Source: an uncultured Flavobacteriaceae bacterium (lineage in GTDB: Bacteria; Bacteroidota; Bacteroidia; Flavobacteriales; Flavobacteriaceae). Taken from it: 64,000 bases of DNA. The stretch covers positions 1 through 64,000 of the forward strand of contig CAKUPQ010000005.1 in assembly GCA_934675205.1 (NCBI GenBank), given 5' to 3'. The notes beneath the pieces were generated by a model. It was given only the letters and a program-made list of their open reading frames with translations. It was not told the DNA's origin and did no database searches. The translations under genes were made by a program, and so were the position numbers. Below are positions 18,355-27,014 of the stretch, in pieces; within the stretch, counting starts at the first letter, position 1, and every line of letters starts with the position of its first letter.

Positions 18355-18792
18355 ATGAAAAAGATAGTTTTTATTTTGATGTTGGTTTTGGCTGTCGGTT
18401 GTAATCGACAAGACAATATTTCTGTAACCGATAATTCAATTTCTTTTAATGAAGATTTTGCTTTTTTAATAGGAAAATGGAAAGAAGTGGAATATAGAGG
18501 AAGTAATGGGGCTGATTTTTTATTAAAAAGAATTAAAAATAAGCAAAGGCTTACTTTTGAAAAAGATGGCAGTGTTATTATTGAAAAAAATAATACAAAG
18601 GAAAAAGGGAAATATGAAGTTCATAGTGATGAATACTACAAAAAACTTCACATTTCATCTTCCAAAGGGGATTCCTATTATCTTATTTCTTTTATTAAAG
18701 AGGACAAAGAAATGGCACTTACCCCTGTAACGTCTGAATATGAAATTATTTGTGATGAGGGGTGTGCATATGTTTACAAAAAAATAAAATGA
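18355..18792 (+). CDS. Lipocalin-like small lipoprotein (module 2)
   Basis: 145 residues. The signal ends in AVGC (Cys about 16) then NRQDN. The body reads like a lipocalin-type domain: LIGKWKEVEYRGSNG, RLTFEKDGSVIIE, KGKYEVHSDEYYKKL and a final two-strand end with two Cys. Function unknown. The N-terminal codons are nearly those of the lipoprotein at 14798. It starts 12 bases after the ATPase and overlaps the next gene by ATGA. Confidence 0.65.
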   Translation: MKKIVFILMLVLAVGCNRQDNISVTDNSISFNEDFAFLIGKWKEVEYRGSNGADFLLKRIKNKQRLTFEKDGSVIIEKNNTKEKGKYEVHSDEYYKKLHISSSKGDSYYLISFIKEDKEMALTPVTSEYEIICDEGCAYVYKKIK

Positions 18793-19130
18793 AAAACCTC
18801 TTTCACCTATCGCTTTTGTTTGTAGCTGTTTTATATTCGTGTTCATCACAAAAAACAAATACAAAAACAGTTACAGGTGTTGTTATTGGTATTGGCAATG
18901 ATGAATCCAAAGAGCTTTTGTTTGGTGCTACAATACAAGTAAAGCAAAAACGGAAAGACACACCCAAAAGAGTAACAACAGCTGATGTTTACGGAAAATT
19001 TACAATAGAAGTAAAAAAAGGCGAAATTTTGATTATTAGTAGTATTTGTTTTGAGCCTAAAGAAATTAAAATAACAGATGAAAATGAATATAAAGTTTAT
19101 TTAAAAAATAATTGTAGAATCTGGATATAA
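18789..19130 (+). CDS. Small lipoprotein with carboxypeptidase-regulatory-like fold (module 2)
   Basis: 113 residues from the ATG in the ATGA overlap at 18789, which decides the start over the longer frame. The signal ends in LYSC (Cys about 16). The body resembles the CarboxypepD_reg-like beta sandwich: VTGVVIG, LFGATIQVK, TTADVYGKFTIEVKKGEILIISS. Such domains usually mediate envelope anchoring or contacts. Translationally coupled to the preceding lipoprotein. Confidence 0.65.
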   Translation: MKNLFHLSLLFVAVLYSCSSQKTNTKTVTGVVIGIGNDESKELLFGATIQVKQKRKDTPKRVTTADVYGKFTIEVKKGEILIISSICFEPKEIKITDENEYKVYLKNNCRIWI

Positions 19131-19178
19131 TCTTTTTCAAGATACATTATACGTCACTACAATATACAACAGAAAAAA

Positions 19179-20081
19179 ATGAAAGAAAAATTTTACACAT
19201 ACATTCAAGAACTGCAAGACACAATTTGCAACAAGCTCGAAGAAATTGACGGGAAAGCCAAATTTCAACAGGATTTATGGAGCAGAGAACAAGGTGGAGG
19301 AGGCAGAACCCGAGTAATCGAAAACGGAAATGTTTTTGAAAAAGGAGGCGTAAATATCTCTAAAGTGTATGGAGAACTTCCTAAAGCCATGCAAGATTAT
19401 TTTAAGGTTGAAGATGTCAACTTTTTTGCTTGTGGATTGAGTTTGGTATTGCACCCAAAAAATCCGTTTACACCAACTGTTCACGCAAACTGGAGGTATT
19501 TTGAAATGTATGACAAAGAAGGAAATATTGTAAAAAGTTGGTTTGGTGGAGGTCAGGATTTAACGCCTTATTATTTGTTTGAAGAAGATGCGATACATTT
19601 TCATGCCATCAGCAAAAAAGCGTGTGATAAGCATAATTCGGAGTTTTATCCACAATACAAAAAACAATGTGATGACTATTTCTGGAACACGCATCGCAAC
19701 GAATCACGAGGAATCGGAGGTTTGTTTTTTGATTATTTACAACCCAATGAGGAGATGTCTTCCGAAAAATGGTTTAATTTTGTAACCGAAATCGGAGATA
19801 GTTTTTTAGAGGCTTATGTTCCGATTGTCGAAAAAAGGAAAGATTTGCCTTATACAGACGAAAACCGAAAATGGCAAGAAATCCGTAGAGGACGTTATGT
19901 GGAGTTTAATTTAATTCACGACAAAGGCACCCTTTTCGGACTCAAAACCAACGGAAGAATCGAAAGTATTTTGATGAGTTTACCTCCACACGTTCAATGG
20001 GTTTATGACCATCAACCCGAAATAGAAAGTGTAGAAGAAAAACTAATTAAAGTATTGAAAAATCCTGTTGATTGGATATAG
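19179..20081 (+). CDS. hemF: Oxygen-dependent coproporphyrinogen III oxidase
   Basis: 300 residues, full length. It converts coproporphyrinogen III to protoporphyrinogen IX with O2. Family signatures: REQGGGGRTRVIENGNVFEK, FFACGLSLVLHPKNPF, HANWRYFEM, WFGGGQDLTPYY and RGIGGLFFDYL, with FNLIHDKGTLFGL near the end. It indicates at least microaerobic heme synthesis. hemB follows 112 bases downstream across a dispersed repeat. Confidence 0.97.
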   Translation: MKEKFYTYIQELQDTICNKLEEIDGKAKFQQDLWSREQGGGGRTRVIENGNVFEKGGVNISKVYGELPKAMQDYFKVEDVNFFACGLSLVLHPKNPFTPTVHANWRYFEMYDKEGNIVKSWFGGGQDLTPYYLFEEDAIHFHAISKKACDKHNSEFYPQYKKQCDDYFWNTHRNESRGIGGLFFDYLQPNEEMSSEKWFNFVTEIGDSFLEAYVPIVEKRKDLPYTDENRKWQEIRRGRYVEFNLIHDKGTLFGLKTNGRIESILMSLPPHVQWVYDHQPEIESVEEKLIKVLKNPVDWI

Positions 20082-20091
20082 TAATGATGAG

Positions 20092-20159
20092 TTTTTAGCC
20101 ACAGATTACACAGATTAAAAGGATTTAATCCTAAAAATCCTTTAATCCGTGGCTAAAAA
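20092..20159. repeat. Dispersed inverted repeat between hemF and hemB
   Basis: TTTTTAGCCACAGATTA (20092-20108) pairs with TAATCCGTGGCTAAAAA (20143-20159) with one mismatch. An inner palindrome AGGATTTAATCCT lies at 20119-20131. Same family as 12400-12469. Confidence 0.75.
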
Positions 20160-20193
20160 ACTTTAAACCGTAAACCGCAAACTGTAAACTAAA

Positions 20194-21168
20194 ATGAAAC
20201 GACCAAGAATATTAAGAAAAAACGAAGCTACCCGAAGTTTAGTTAGAGAAACTCATTTAAGTGTTGATGATTTTATCGTTCCACTTTTTGTAACGGAAGG
20301 CGAAAACGTAAAAGAGGAAATTTCGTCAATGCCAAACTATTTCCGTTTGAGTTTGGATAATTTAGAAAAAGAAGTGAAAGAACTTTGGGGTTTAGGACTG
20401 AAATGCGTTTTACTTTTCGTAAAAGTTCCTGATAATCTAAAAGACAATCAAGGAACCGAAGCCATTAACCCGAACGGATTGATGCAAAGAGCGATTAAAA
20501 CAGTTAAAAAAGCTGTTCCGGAAATGGTGGTGATGACTGATGTAGCTCTTGATCCATATTCGAGTTTTGGGCATGACGGAGTAGTAGAAAATGGAGAAAT
20601 CGTCAATGATAAAACCGTAGATATTCTGGCAGAAATGAGTCTTTCGCATGCAGAAGCCGGAGCCGATTTTGTGGCTCCGAGTGATATGATGGACGGAAGA
20701 ATAAAAGCCATTCGCAAAACTTTAGAACAAAATAACTTTCCGAATGTAGGGATTATGAGTTACAGTGCTAAATATGCTTCAGCTTTTTACGGGCCGTTCA
20801 GAGATGCTTTAGATTCTGCCCCTGGGTTTGGAGACAAAAAAACCTATCAAATGGATTATGCCAACCGATTAGAAGCCATCAAAGAAACCTTGTTAGACGT
20901 AAAAGAAGGTGCCGATATCGTAATGGTAAAACCAGGACTTCCGTATTTGGATATTGTCAGAGAAGTAAAAAATGCCGTTCATCTTCCGGTTTCGGTATAT
21001 CAAGTTTCGGGAGAATATTCCATGATAAAAGCGGCTGCCGAAAAAGGTTGGTTAGACCACGATGCGGTTATGGTCGAACAATTATACGCCTTTAAAAGAG
21101 CGGGTGCAGATTTGATTGCGAGTTATTTTGCCAAAGAATATGCCCAACTTATTGCTAAACAGAAATAA
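20194..21168 (+). CDS. hemB: Porphobilinogen synthase (delta-aminolevulinate dehydratase)
   Basis: 324 residues. It condenses two aminolevulinate molecules to porphobilinogen. Schiff-base lysines sit in SYSAKYASAFYGPFRDA and VMVKPGLPYLD. The metal loop reads DVALDPYSSFGHDG, without the cysteines of the zinc enzymes (DVCxCxYTxHGHCG), so this is the zinc-independent, Mg-responsive type as I recall it from plants and pseudomonads. It probably shares a transcript with hemF. Confidence 0.97.
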   Translation: MKRPRILRKNEATRSLVRETHLSVDDFIVPLFVTEGENVKEEISSMPNYFRLSLDNLEKEVKELWGLGLKCVLLFVKVPDNLKDNQGTEAINPNGLMQRAIKTVKKAVPEMVVMTDVALDPYSSFGHDGVVENGEIVNDKTVDILAEMSLSHAEAGADFVAPSDMMDGRIKAIRKTLEQNNFPNVGIMSYSAKYASAFYGPFRDALDSAPGFGDKKTYQMDYANRLEAIKETLLDVKEGADIVMVKPGLPYLDIVREVKNAVHLPVSVYQVSGEYSMIKAAAEKGWLDHDAVMVEQLYAFKRAGADLIASYFAKEYAQLIAKQK

Positions 21169-21172
21169 TTTG

Positions 21173-21180
21173 TATTTTTG
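21173..21180 (+). promoter_or_regulatory. -7 element for the outer-membrane barrel gene
   Basis: TATTTTTG directly after the hemB stop, 25 bases before the ATG at 21205. Supports that start rather than the TTG at 21178. Confidence 0.5.
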
Positions 21181-21204
21181 TCGGATAACGAAAAAAGAAA
21201 TTTT

Positions 21205-21726
21205 ATGAAAAAGATTATTTTAGGATTATTGGCTTTTATAGGAGCTTTTACAGCTAATGCACAATACAAAAGCGAAGTGAAATTTAATATTGCAAACGTA
21301 ATTGCAATTGCTTCAGTAGAAGTTGGGTATGAATATTTTTTAGATGATAATCAGTCTATCGGAGCAGAAGTTCATATCAATGACCGTTTTTCATACATTG
21401 AAGAAACGAACGAAAAAACATTTAACACAAACAGCTTTTTAGTAAATTACAACTATTATTTCAACCCGGAAGACAAAGGAAGCCTTTATGCTTATCCTTT
21501 TATAAAATACCGTTTCGGAGACCACGAAGACAGCAGACCGGAAAAAGTTGACACCAATATGGACTCTTTTATTATCGGATTAGGAGTAGGTTATAAATGG
21601 GCTTGGAACGATAAGTTTGCCATTGCTCCTTATGTAAGCATTGCTCGTAACTTTAGCGATGAAGTTAATGATAGGTTTATGTCTATCGAACCCAATGCAG
21701 GAGTATCCGTAGGATATAGATTCTAA
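21205..21726 (+). CDS. Outer-membrane beta-barrel protein, small
   Basis: 173 residues. The signal peptide MKKIILGLLAFIGAFTANAQ is cleaved near the NAQ. Alternating hydrophobic strands follow (VEVGYEYFLDD, FLVNYNYYFNP, IIGLGVGYKWAW, FAIAPYVSIAR), and the C-terminus is GVSVGYRF with the terminal Phe typical of barrels. The precise family (DUF3575-like or OmpW-like) is not resolved. Own promoter and terminator, so it is an independent unit behind hemB. Confidence 0.75.
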   Translation: MKKIILGLLAFIGAFTANAQYKSEVKFNIANVIAIASVEVGYEYFLDDNQSIGAEVHINDRFSYIEETNEKTFNTNSFLVNYNYYFNPEDKGSLYAYPFIKYRFGDHEDSRPEKVDTNMDSFIIGLGVGYKWAWNDKFAIAPYVSIARNFSDEVNDRFMSIEPNAGVSVGYRF

Positions 21727-21733
21727 AAAAAAT

Positions 21734-21770
21734 AAAAAAATCCTTTTCGCTCACGAAAAGGATTTTTTTT
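21734..21770 (+). terminator. Terminator of the barrel gene
   Basis: A 16-bp perfect stem (21734-21749 with 21754-21769), 4-base loop, T run. Confidence 0.9.
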
Positions 21771-21814
21771 AGAGCCTGTTTAAATTTCTTGAAAAATAAT
21801 TTTAAACAGGCTCT
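21771..21814. repeat. Short relative of the MITE-like element
   Basis: AGAGCCTGTTTAAA (21771-21784) and TTTAAACAGGCTCT (21801-21814) form a perfect 14-bp inverted repeat with a 16-base loop. The ends match those of the element at 13558-13719. Confidence 0.7.
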
Positions 21815-21817
21815 TTT

Positions 21818-22762
21818 CTACCAAGTATAGACCAGTCCGATTCCGAGTCCTTGTTTTATCTGAACTTTGGGCCCGACTGTAATCATTTCTCCTGCTATTT
21901 CTTCTTTGGCTTTTACGTCATCGTCATAAATCAAATGCAGACTCATTGTGGCTTTAACGTATTTGTTTACGATGAATTCCAATTGCATCTGCCAATCAAT
22001 ATCAATATTTCCGAAGTTGTTGAAATAATCCGTAAAAAGACTAATTCGGTTTTCAAAATTGATGTTTTCGTAAAGTTGTTTTTTCCAACCGTTGGTCAAA
22101 AGAATTCCGACCTCTGTTTTGTGAATTTTTCCTCTTTTCAATCTATTTCCGGCATCGTCATAAACAGCTCCGGTAACACCAAACGAACCTAAATCTGCCA
22201 ATCTCTGATTGAATACCAAAGTTGATTTCATCGTCAAAGGCGAAACATAAAAGTTGATTTCTTCACTCTTTTCTTTTCTTTTTTCAAAATAATCCGTTCC
22301 GACTCCAAGAAAAATATAAGCAGGGGCAAAAACGTGGGAAATAGAAACATCTCTGTTCGGATAAGCATATCCGTTAGTAAATTGGGTGTTAAAATTAAAT
22401 TTCGAACTATAACTCCATTTGGAATCTTTGTACATCTTATATCCGACAGTTGAAACAAATTGTAAGATGTCGTCTGTTTTCCGCATTTCTCTGTCGTCTT
22501 GCTTGTTAATTCCGTAACGAACGGTCAAATCGTTATTCCACGAAAGCATATCTTTTTCGTATCGCCTTTCGAATCTTCCTTTAATCAAACCCGAAATAGA
22601 ATTGTTACCTCCGATATTCCAGTTGATAAAAGCCAACTGACTGACATCAAAACCAACTTCGTTTTTTTTAGTCCAATAAATCGTGTCTTGTTTTACGGAC
22701 AAAGAATCCTGCGAAAAACCGACAACCGACAATAAAAGAAACAAGAAAACAATTTTTTTCAT
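21818..22762 (-). CDS. DUF3078 family outer-membrane protein
   Basis: 314 residues with signal peptide MKKIVFLFLLLSVVGFSQ. Followed by VGFDVSQLAFINWNIGGNNSISGL, the signature start of the DUF3078 family, and many amphipathic strands (WNNDLTVRYGINKQ, FVSTVGYKMYKD, KFNFNTQFTNGY). It ends in a terminal Trp. Probably a beta-barrel of unknown role. Last gene of a minus-strand run with cytochrome c, rbfA and the holin-family membrane protein. Confidence 0.85.
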   Translation of the reverse strand: MKKIVFLFLLLSVVGFSQDSLSVKQDTIYWTKKNEVGFDVSQLAFINWNIGGNNSISGLIKGRFERRYEKDMLSWNNDLTVRYGINKQDDREMRKTDDILQFVSTVGYKMYKDSKWSYSSKFNFNTQFTNGYAYPNRDVSISHVFAPAYIFLGVGTDYFEKRKEKSEEINFYVSPLTMKSTLVFNQRLADLGSFGVTGAVYDDAGNRLKRGKIHKTEVGILLTNGWKKQLYENINFENRISLFTDYFNNFGNIDIDWQMQLEFIVNKYVKATMSLHLIYDDDVKAKEEIAGEMITVGPKVQIKQGLGIGLVYTW

Positions 22763-22798
22763 AAGATGAATTTTCTACTAAACGAAATTTCGTGCAAA

Positions 22799-23185
22799 TT
22801 ATTTTTGAGAAAGATAATACATATAATCTACAAGTGCCTGAAGCTCGTCATCGGTCATTTTTTTGGTAATTTCGAGATTAATTTTCATAATCTGAAATTG
22901 AGAAGGGTCAATAATCGGGTCGAGATTTCCTTTTAGGAATTCTACCATATCAGCTCCTTGTTGTTCATAACCCAAGACGATTTCTTTCACGCTTGGACCT
23001 ATAACATTTTGGGAAACTTTATGACAAGTCATACACTGACCTTTACCTTCGAATATTTTTTTACCTAATTCAAGATTGCCTTGTGTAGATGTTACTGTCG
23101 GAGAAAGTGATTCCGTTGTTTCGGATTCTTTTTTTCCACAAGAAACCAAGAGCAATACTATAAAGACAAAAATCAGACGATTCAT
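22799..23185 (-). CDS. Cytochrome c lipoprotein
   Basis: 128 residues. Lipobox Cys16 in LLLVSCGKK. One heme-binding CMTCH (51-55) follows GKKIFEGKGQ, and a likely Met ligand sits in FQIMKINLEIT near residue 100. It ends in the typical DDELQALVDYMYYL helix. A membrane-anchored periplasmic electron carrier. It starts 3 bases after the rbfA stop, so it is probably in the same operon. Confidence 0.88.
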   Translation of the reverse strand: MNRLIFVFIVLLLVSCGKKESETTESLSPTVTSTQGNLELGKKIFEGKGQCMTCHKVSQNVIGPSVKEIVLGYEQQGADMVEFLKGNLDPIIDPSQFQIMKINLEITKKMTDDELQALVDYMYYLSQK

Positions 23186-23188
23186 TCC

Positions 23189-23581
23189 TTATAATTTTTT
23201 TCTTCTGACCAAAAGCTCTCTGTTTTCGATGGGGTTTTCTTCTCCTTTCAGAGCTTTTTCGATTCCCTCAAGATATTCGAGCGAATCATCAATATAAAAG
23301 TTCAAATCAGGAACTTTGCGAAGTTGTTGTTTTACTCTTTGAGCCAAATCGTGCTTGATAAGTGGAGTATTAGAACGAATAGCATTTAATATTTCTCCTG
23401 ATTTTTCGTTTGGAAAAATACTTAAATACACTCTTGCAACCGATAAATCAGTCGTAACACTGACTTTCGATACAGATATAATAAGATTAGTGATTCCATT
23501 TTTGCGAACTTCCCCTTGAAGAATATCTACCAAATCGTTTTGGAGTAAAGTCCCTATTTTTTTCTGTCTGTTTGTTTCCAT
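23189..23581 (-). CDS. rbfA: Ribosome-binding factor A
   Basis: 130 residues from the ATG at 23581; an upstream extension to 23626 would overlap the preceding gene's end and is not conserved-looking. KH-type fold that helps 30S maturation. Signature elements: METNRQKKIGTLLQNDLVDIL, VSVTTDLSVARVYLSIF, APQ-like region replaced by HDLAQRVKQQLRKVPDLNFY, then DDSLEYLEGIEKAL. Lies in a minus-strand operon. Confidence 0.93.
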   Translation of the reverse strand: METNRQKKIGTLLQNDLVDILQGEVRKNGITNLIISVSKVSVTTDLSVARVYLSIFPNEKSGEILNAIRSNTPLIKHDLAQRVKQQLRKVPDLNFYIDDSLEYLEGIEKALKGEENPIENRELLVRRKKL

Positions 23582-23600
23582 AGGGCAAAGGTATAAAATT

Positions 23601-23951
23601 TTATCTCCTGTCCTGTTGTTCTGCAAATGAAAATAAAACCGACTGAATAAAAGAAAGTATCAGACTAAACAGCAAAGCTGTCCAAAACGAGCTAACCTGA
23701 AAACCACTTACGAGGTATTCGCAAATCAGTATCACAAAAGCATTGATTACGAGCAAAAACAGCCCGAAAGTAATCAGAGTAGCAGGAAGTGTCAGAAAAA
23801 CCAAAACAGGCTTGACAAAAATATTAAGCAAAGATAAAACAATCGTAACTATGAGGGCAGAGGTAAATCCGTCAACCGAAACACCCGGTAAAAAATTGGA
23901 CAGCAAATACACTACGACGGCTGTCAGTAATATTCTAATAATTGTTTTCAT
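23601..23951 (-). CDS. Phage-holin-family (YvlD-like) membrane protein
   Basis: 116 residues with four hydrophobic segments: IRILLTAVVVYLLSNFLPG, ALIVTIVLSLLNIF, PATLITFGLFLLVINAFVIL and TALLFSLILSFIQSVLFSF. The pattern VKPVLVFLTLPATLITFGLF is characteristic of the family named for holin-like topology, chromosomally encoded and not evidence of phage. Function unknown. First gene of the rbfA operon. Confidence 0.85.
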   Translation of the reverse strand: MKTIIRILLTAVVVYLLSNFLPGVSVDGFTSALIVTIVLSLLNIFVKPVLVFLTLPATLITFGLFLLVINAFVILICEYLVSGFQVSSFWTALLFSLILSFIQSVLFSFAEQQDRR

Positions 23952-23963
23952 AATTCAAAAATA

Positions 23964-23996
23964 AAAAAACAGAGCCACATAAATTATGTGGCTCTA
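23964..23996 (-). terminator. Terminator of the SGNH lipoprotein gene
   Basis: AGAGCCACATAA (23971-23982) pairs with TTATGTGGCTCT (23984-23995), and the minus strand continues with seven T. Confidence 0.85.
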
Positions 23997-24003
23997 TAAA
24001 ATT

Positions 24004-25590
24004 TTAATTAGTTGCTAAAATCGTTGCTCCCGGATACGTTCCCGGAACAACCAAAGGTAATGTAGAATTATAATGGTTATTGATAATCTTTATAACCTCG
24101 TTTGCTACAACAGCATATCCTTTTGCGTTCGGGTGAACTCCGTCCAAAGAGAATAGTGTTGTGTTTAACCTGTCTGTACTGAAATAATTAGCATAATAGG
24201 TTTGTCCGTCTTCGGTAGTAATACCTGTTCCGTAATCAGCCAATTTTCCTAAAATAACATTCATATCTGCAACTGCCAGTCCGTTTGCTTGAGCAATAGC
24301 TTTGATAGTATTGTTGTAAGAACTTGTAGCAGATGCTACTTTTTGTTGTTCAGTAGAAGTCAATACCCATTTGTTTGCCATTGGAAAAGTAACTCCGTTG
24401 ATGTTAATCAACGTTGACGGAGCGGAACTATTTGCTGTTCCAATCACTGAAGAAGCAGGTAATACTACTAAATCACTTGCTGTTGCCTGACGTGATTTTC
24501 CGAAAACCATACCAAAAGCAGTTGCAGTCGGAACTCCCAAAACAGGAGTTAAAACAGCTGTAATTTCTGCACTTCTGTCTGTTGCATCAGCATCGTGAAT
24601 CAAAATCGGATTAGCCTCTGTGGTCGATAACAAATTAACTCTGTTTGGCTCTCCATAAGCTGTGAAAATCTGATTTAAAGGTCCATAAATCTGTGCATTC
24701 AATGTTGCAATATTTGTTTCTCCTCCCAAAGCAGCAGGAGTTAAAGGTGCATAAGGCACAGTCGTAAAATACGGAACTGAAGCAACACTCGGAATAGTTG
24801 CTACTACTCCTTTTGCTCCGTTTGCAGTCAAGGTTGTTACAATTGTATTATATACACTTGCAAATACGTCTGCGTTGGTAATGTCATTTCCTCCATAAGT
24901 TGCAGGGTTTAAATTTCCCGTTTGGTTATGATCAGCTGCAGGAGTGTTTCCGTCTGAAGTTGCACCTCCGTTTGTAGCATATCCTAAAATATCATTAGCC
25001 CCAATCCAATTCGTAAAAAACGTAGGATTCAAAGACATTGCATCAGCCAAAACCGTTGTAGTCGGAGAAGTTGCGTGTCTTACGAAGTAAGGGTTTGCAT
25101 AACTTCCGATTCCTGCAATATTTCCATATCCTGCAGCTAACAAATGAAATGATTTTGCTCCCGGAACTCCCATATTGTTATAAGCGGTTGCTTGAAGATT
25201 AGAAACTTCGAGGGTAGAACTTCCTGCAATGGGTTGAGGCCCTCCTGCACTTGCATTGATGATTAAACGGTTCGTTCCGATTGGATTTCCCATTAGCAAT
25301 AATCCTCCAAAATTATTTACATCATCTGCATAAGAAGGTTGCGTAAAAGCTCCACCTCCTACAAGGGCAAATTGTTGTGCCAAAATATTAGGAAACGAAT
25401 TCTGCTGTCCGGTTCTGAACACTGTTCCGTCCATATAACCTGCTGTAAGAGAGTTTCCGACTGCTACATACGTAGTAAAATCAGCATCTCCTGCAGAATA
25501 GGTTTCGCTGTTGATTTCGTTTTCAAACTCCGGCTCACATGATGCAAATGCCAAAGCTAAAACTGATAAGTATATAAATTTATTTTTCAT
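24004..25590 (-). CDS. SGNH/GDSL-type hydrolase lipoprotein
   Basis: 528 residues. Lipobox Cys18 in AFASCEPEF. The block I motif is VGNSLTAGY (nucleophile Ser47, GNSL instead of GDSL), then IGANDILGY (block III) and DGVHPNAKGYAVVANEV (Asp/His). The large size and inserts between blocks suit the Bacteroidota outer-membrane type that accompanies FadL porins. Likely an esterase or lipase acting at the cell surface. It follows the FadL gene by 18 bases, and the two probably work in uptake of lipids or esters (inference). Confidence 0.85.
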   Translation of the reverse strand: MKNKFIYLSVLALAFASCEPEFENEINSETYSAGDADFTTYVAVGNSLTAGYMDGTVFRTGQQNSFPNILAQQFALVGGGAFTQPSYADDVNNFGGLLLMGNPIGTNRLIINASAGGPQPIAGSSTLEVSNLQATAYNNMGVPGAKSFHLLAAGYGNIAGIGSYANPYFVRHATSPTTTVLADAMSLNPTFFTNWIGANDILGYATNGGATSDGNTPAADHNQTGNLNPATYGGNDITNADVFASVYNTIVTTLTANGAKGVVATIPSVASVPYFTTVPYAPLTPAALGGETNIATLNAQIYGPLNQIFTAYGEPNRVNLLSTTEANPILIHDADATDRSAEITAVLTPVLGVPTATAFGMVFGKSRQATASDLVVLPASSVIGTANSSAPSTLININGVTFPMANKWVLTSTEQQKVASATSSYNNTIKAIAQANGLAVADMNVILGKLADYGTGITTEDGQTYYANYFSTDRLNTTLFSLDGVHPNAKGYAVVANEVIKIINNHYNSTLPLVVPGTYPGATILATN

Positions 25591-25608
25591 CTTTCTGATA
25601 ATTTATGA

Positions 25609-26913
25609 TTAGAAACTATAACTTAAACCGATTCCGGGAGAAAATACCGAACTTTTGTACGTTCCTCCGAATGAAACATTGGTACTTCCGTCTTCTGTAT
25701 AATGGTCGTACGAATTATCAATTTCGTCAAAATGCAAATACAAGAACGATACATCAATTCCTAATTTTGGAGTAATCTGATAGGTCAAACCTCCTGTATA
25801 TCCTTGAGAATCGTTACGTGGAGTTTCGGGTGCGAAATATCCGTCCTGTACCGGAGATTCATCAAAATACCAACCTGCTCTGAACGAAAATTTATCATTC
25901 GCCTGGTATTGTAATCCCAAACGATACGTACTTGCATCTTTGTAATTTCTTGGATTGTAAGAATCAGGTGCATTTGAGGTTTCTGTTTGATGAAAATCTA
26001 CATCTAAAGATTTATAAGCTCCCCATTTTGCTCTGTTAAAATCAAAAGCTACCAGCCATTTATCCGTAATCTGATACGAAATACCTACGGTAAATTCGGC
26101 AGGAAGTGGTAAATCTGCATCAAATGTAGTATCTCCAAGTTTTGGTGCATTAGGATTCGTTATTGGGTGATATTGTGAGCCATTTCCTAAGAAATCAGGA
26201 ACATTAGAAAATGTAGCATCTCCTCCTCTTGCCTCCATAGTCATTCCTGAACGGTAATGCATTCCTAAACGGATTTTTTCGTGCGGATTAAACATAAATC
26301 CTGCTGTCCAACCCCAAGCTGTAACTCCACTTGCATCAAGGGTTACATTACTTCTGTTCATTCCCGAATCATCAGTCATCGTTCTGGAAAGATTTCTGTT
26401 GAAATCCACTCCTCCCGTTGCATAAATAAGTCCTCCCGAAAAGCTGAATTCATCACTTACTTTAATCGCAATAGACGGCTGAAAATAAATTGCCTGTAAC
26501 GAAATGCTATTTACCAAGTGAGAACCCTGCCAGTCTTTGTCCCATTCAACCGTACTTCCGTAAGGCGAATAAACAGCTAATCCAGCAGAAAGCCAGTCTG
26601 TCACTCTATAAGAAAGATACGCATAAAAAGGAGTTCCTGTATTTTCTGTTTCTGCCTGCCAGTTATGGGTTACGTTTTGGAATTTTGTATTTGAAACCAA
26701 ATAGCTCCCTCCTACCGAGGCATTAAATCGGTCTTCCAAAAACGACATTCCAGCAGGATTAAAGAACAATACTTCCGCACTGTTGTTTACCACAGCAACA
26801 CCTGTGTGCCCCATGGCAAGTTGTTTGTTTCCTTGAAGACTAATACGATATCCTCCTGCCAATACCGTAGAAGTACCCAAAGCAAACAAAGCTAATGATA
26901 AGATTTTTTTCAT
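25609..26913 (-). CDS. OmpP1/FadL family outer-membrane transporter
   Basis: 434 residues. Signal peptide MKKILSLALFALGTSTVLA. The FadL N-terminal plug region follows: GGYRISLQGNKQLAMGHTG and VLFFNPAGMSFL (NPA motif). About 14 beta strands fill the rest, ending with GIGLSYSF (terminal Phe). Transport of hydrophobic compounds such as long-chain fatty acids or alkanes is expected. A clear promoter lies upstream (26943-26972), and an operon with the SGNH lipoprotein is likely. Confidence 0.93.
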   Translation of the reverse strand: MKKILSLALFALGTSTVLAGGYRISLQGNKQLAMGHTGVAVVNNSAEVLFFNPAGMSFLEDRFNASVGGSYLVSNTKFQNVTHNWQAETENTGTPFYAYLSYRVTDWLSAGLAVYSPYGSTVEWDKDWQGSHLVNSISLQAIYFQPSIAIKVSDEFSFSGGLIYATGGVDFNRNLSRTMTDDSGMNRSNVTLDASGVTAWGWTAGFMFNPHEKIRLGMHYRSGMTMEARGGDATFSNVPDFLGNGSQYHPITNPNAPKLGDTTFDADLPLPAEFTVGISYQITDKWLVAFDFNRAKWGAYKSLDVDFHQTETSNAPDSYNPRNYKDASTYRLGLQYQANDKFSFRAGWYFDESPVQDGYFAPETPRNDSQGYTGGLTYQITPKLGIDVSFLYLHFDEIDNSYDHYTEDGSTNVSFGGTYKSSVFSPGIGLSYSF

Positions 26914-26942
26914 AGTTTTTTATAGTTTTAGTTTGAATTAGT

Positions 26943-26972
26943 CAAAGTTATTATAAAATGTCGGTTTCACAA
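26943..26972 (-). promoter_or_regulatory. Promoter of the FadL/SGNH operon
   Basis: Minus strand TTG (26970-26972), 19 bases, TAACTTTG (26943-26950). ATG follows about 30 bases later. Confidence 0.65.
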
Positions 26973-27014
26973 GTTTTTTACAAAAAATATTATGCATTCA
27001 TAGTATTTTTTTGT

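Noticed and set aside
23601..23951. Holin-family protein as a sign of prophage
   Set aside because: The YvlD-like family is commonly chromosomal, and the neighbours are rbfA and cytochrome c.
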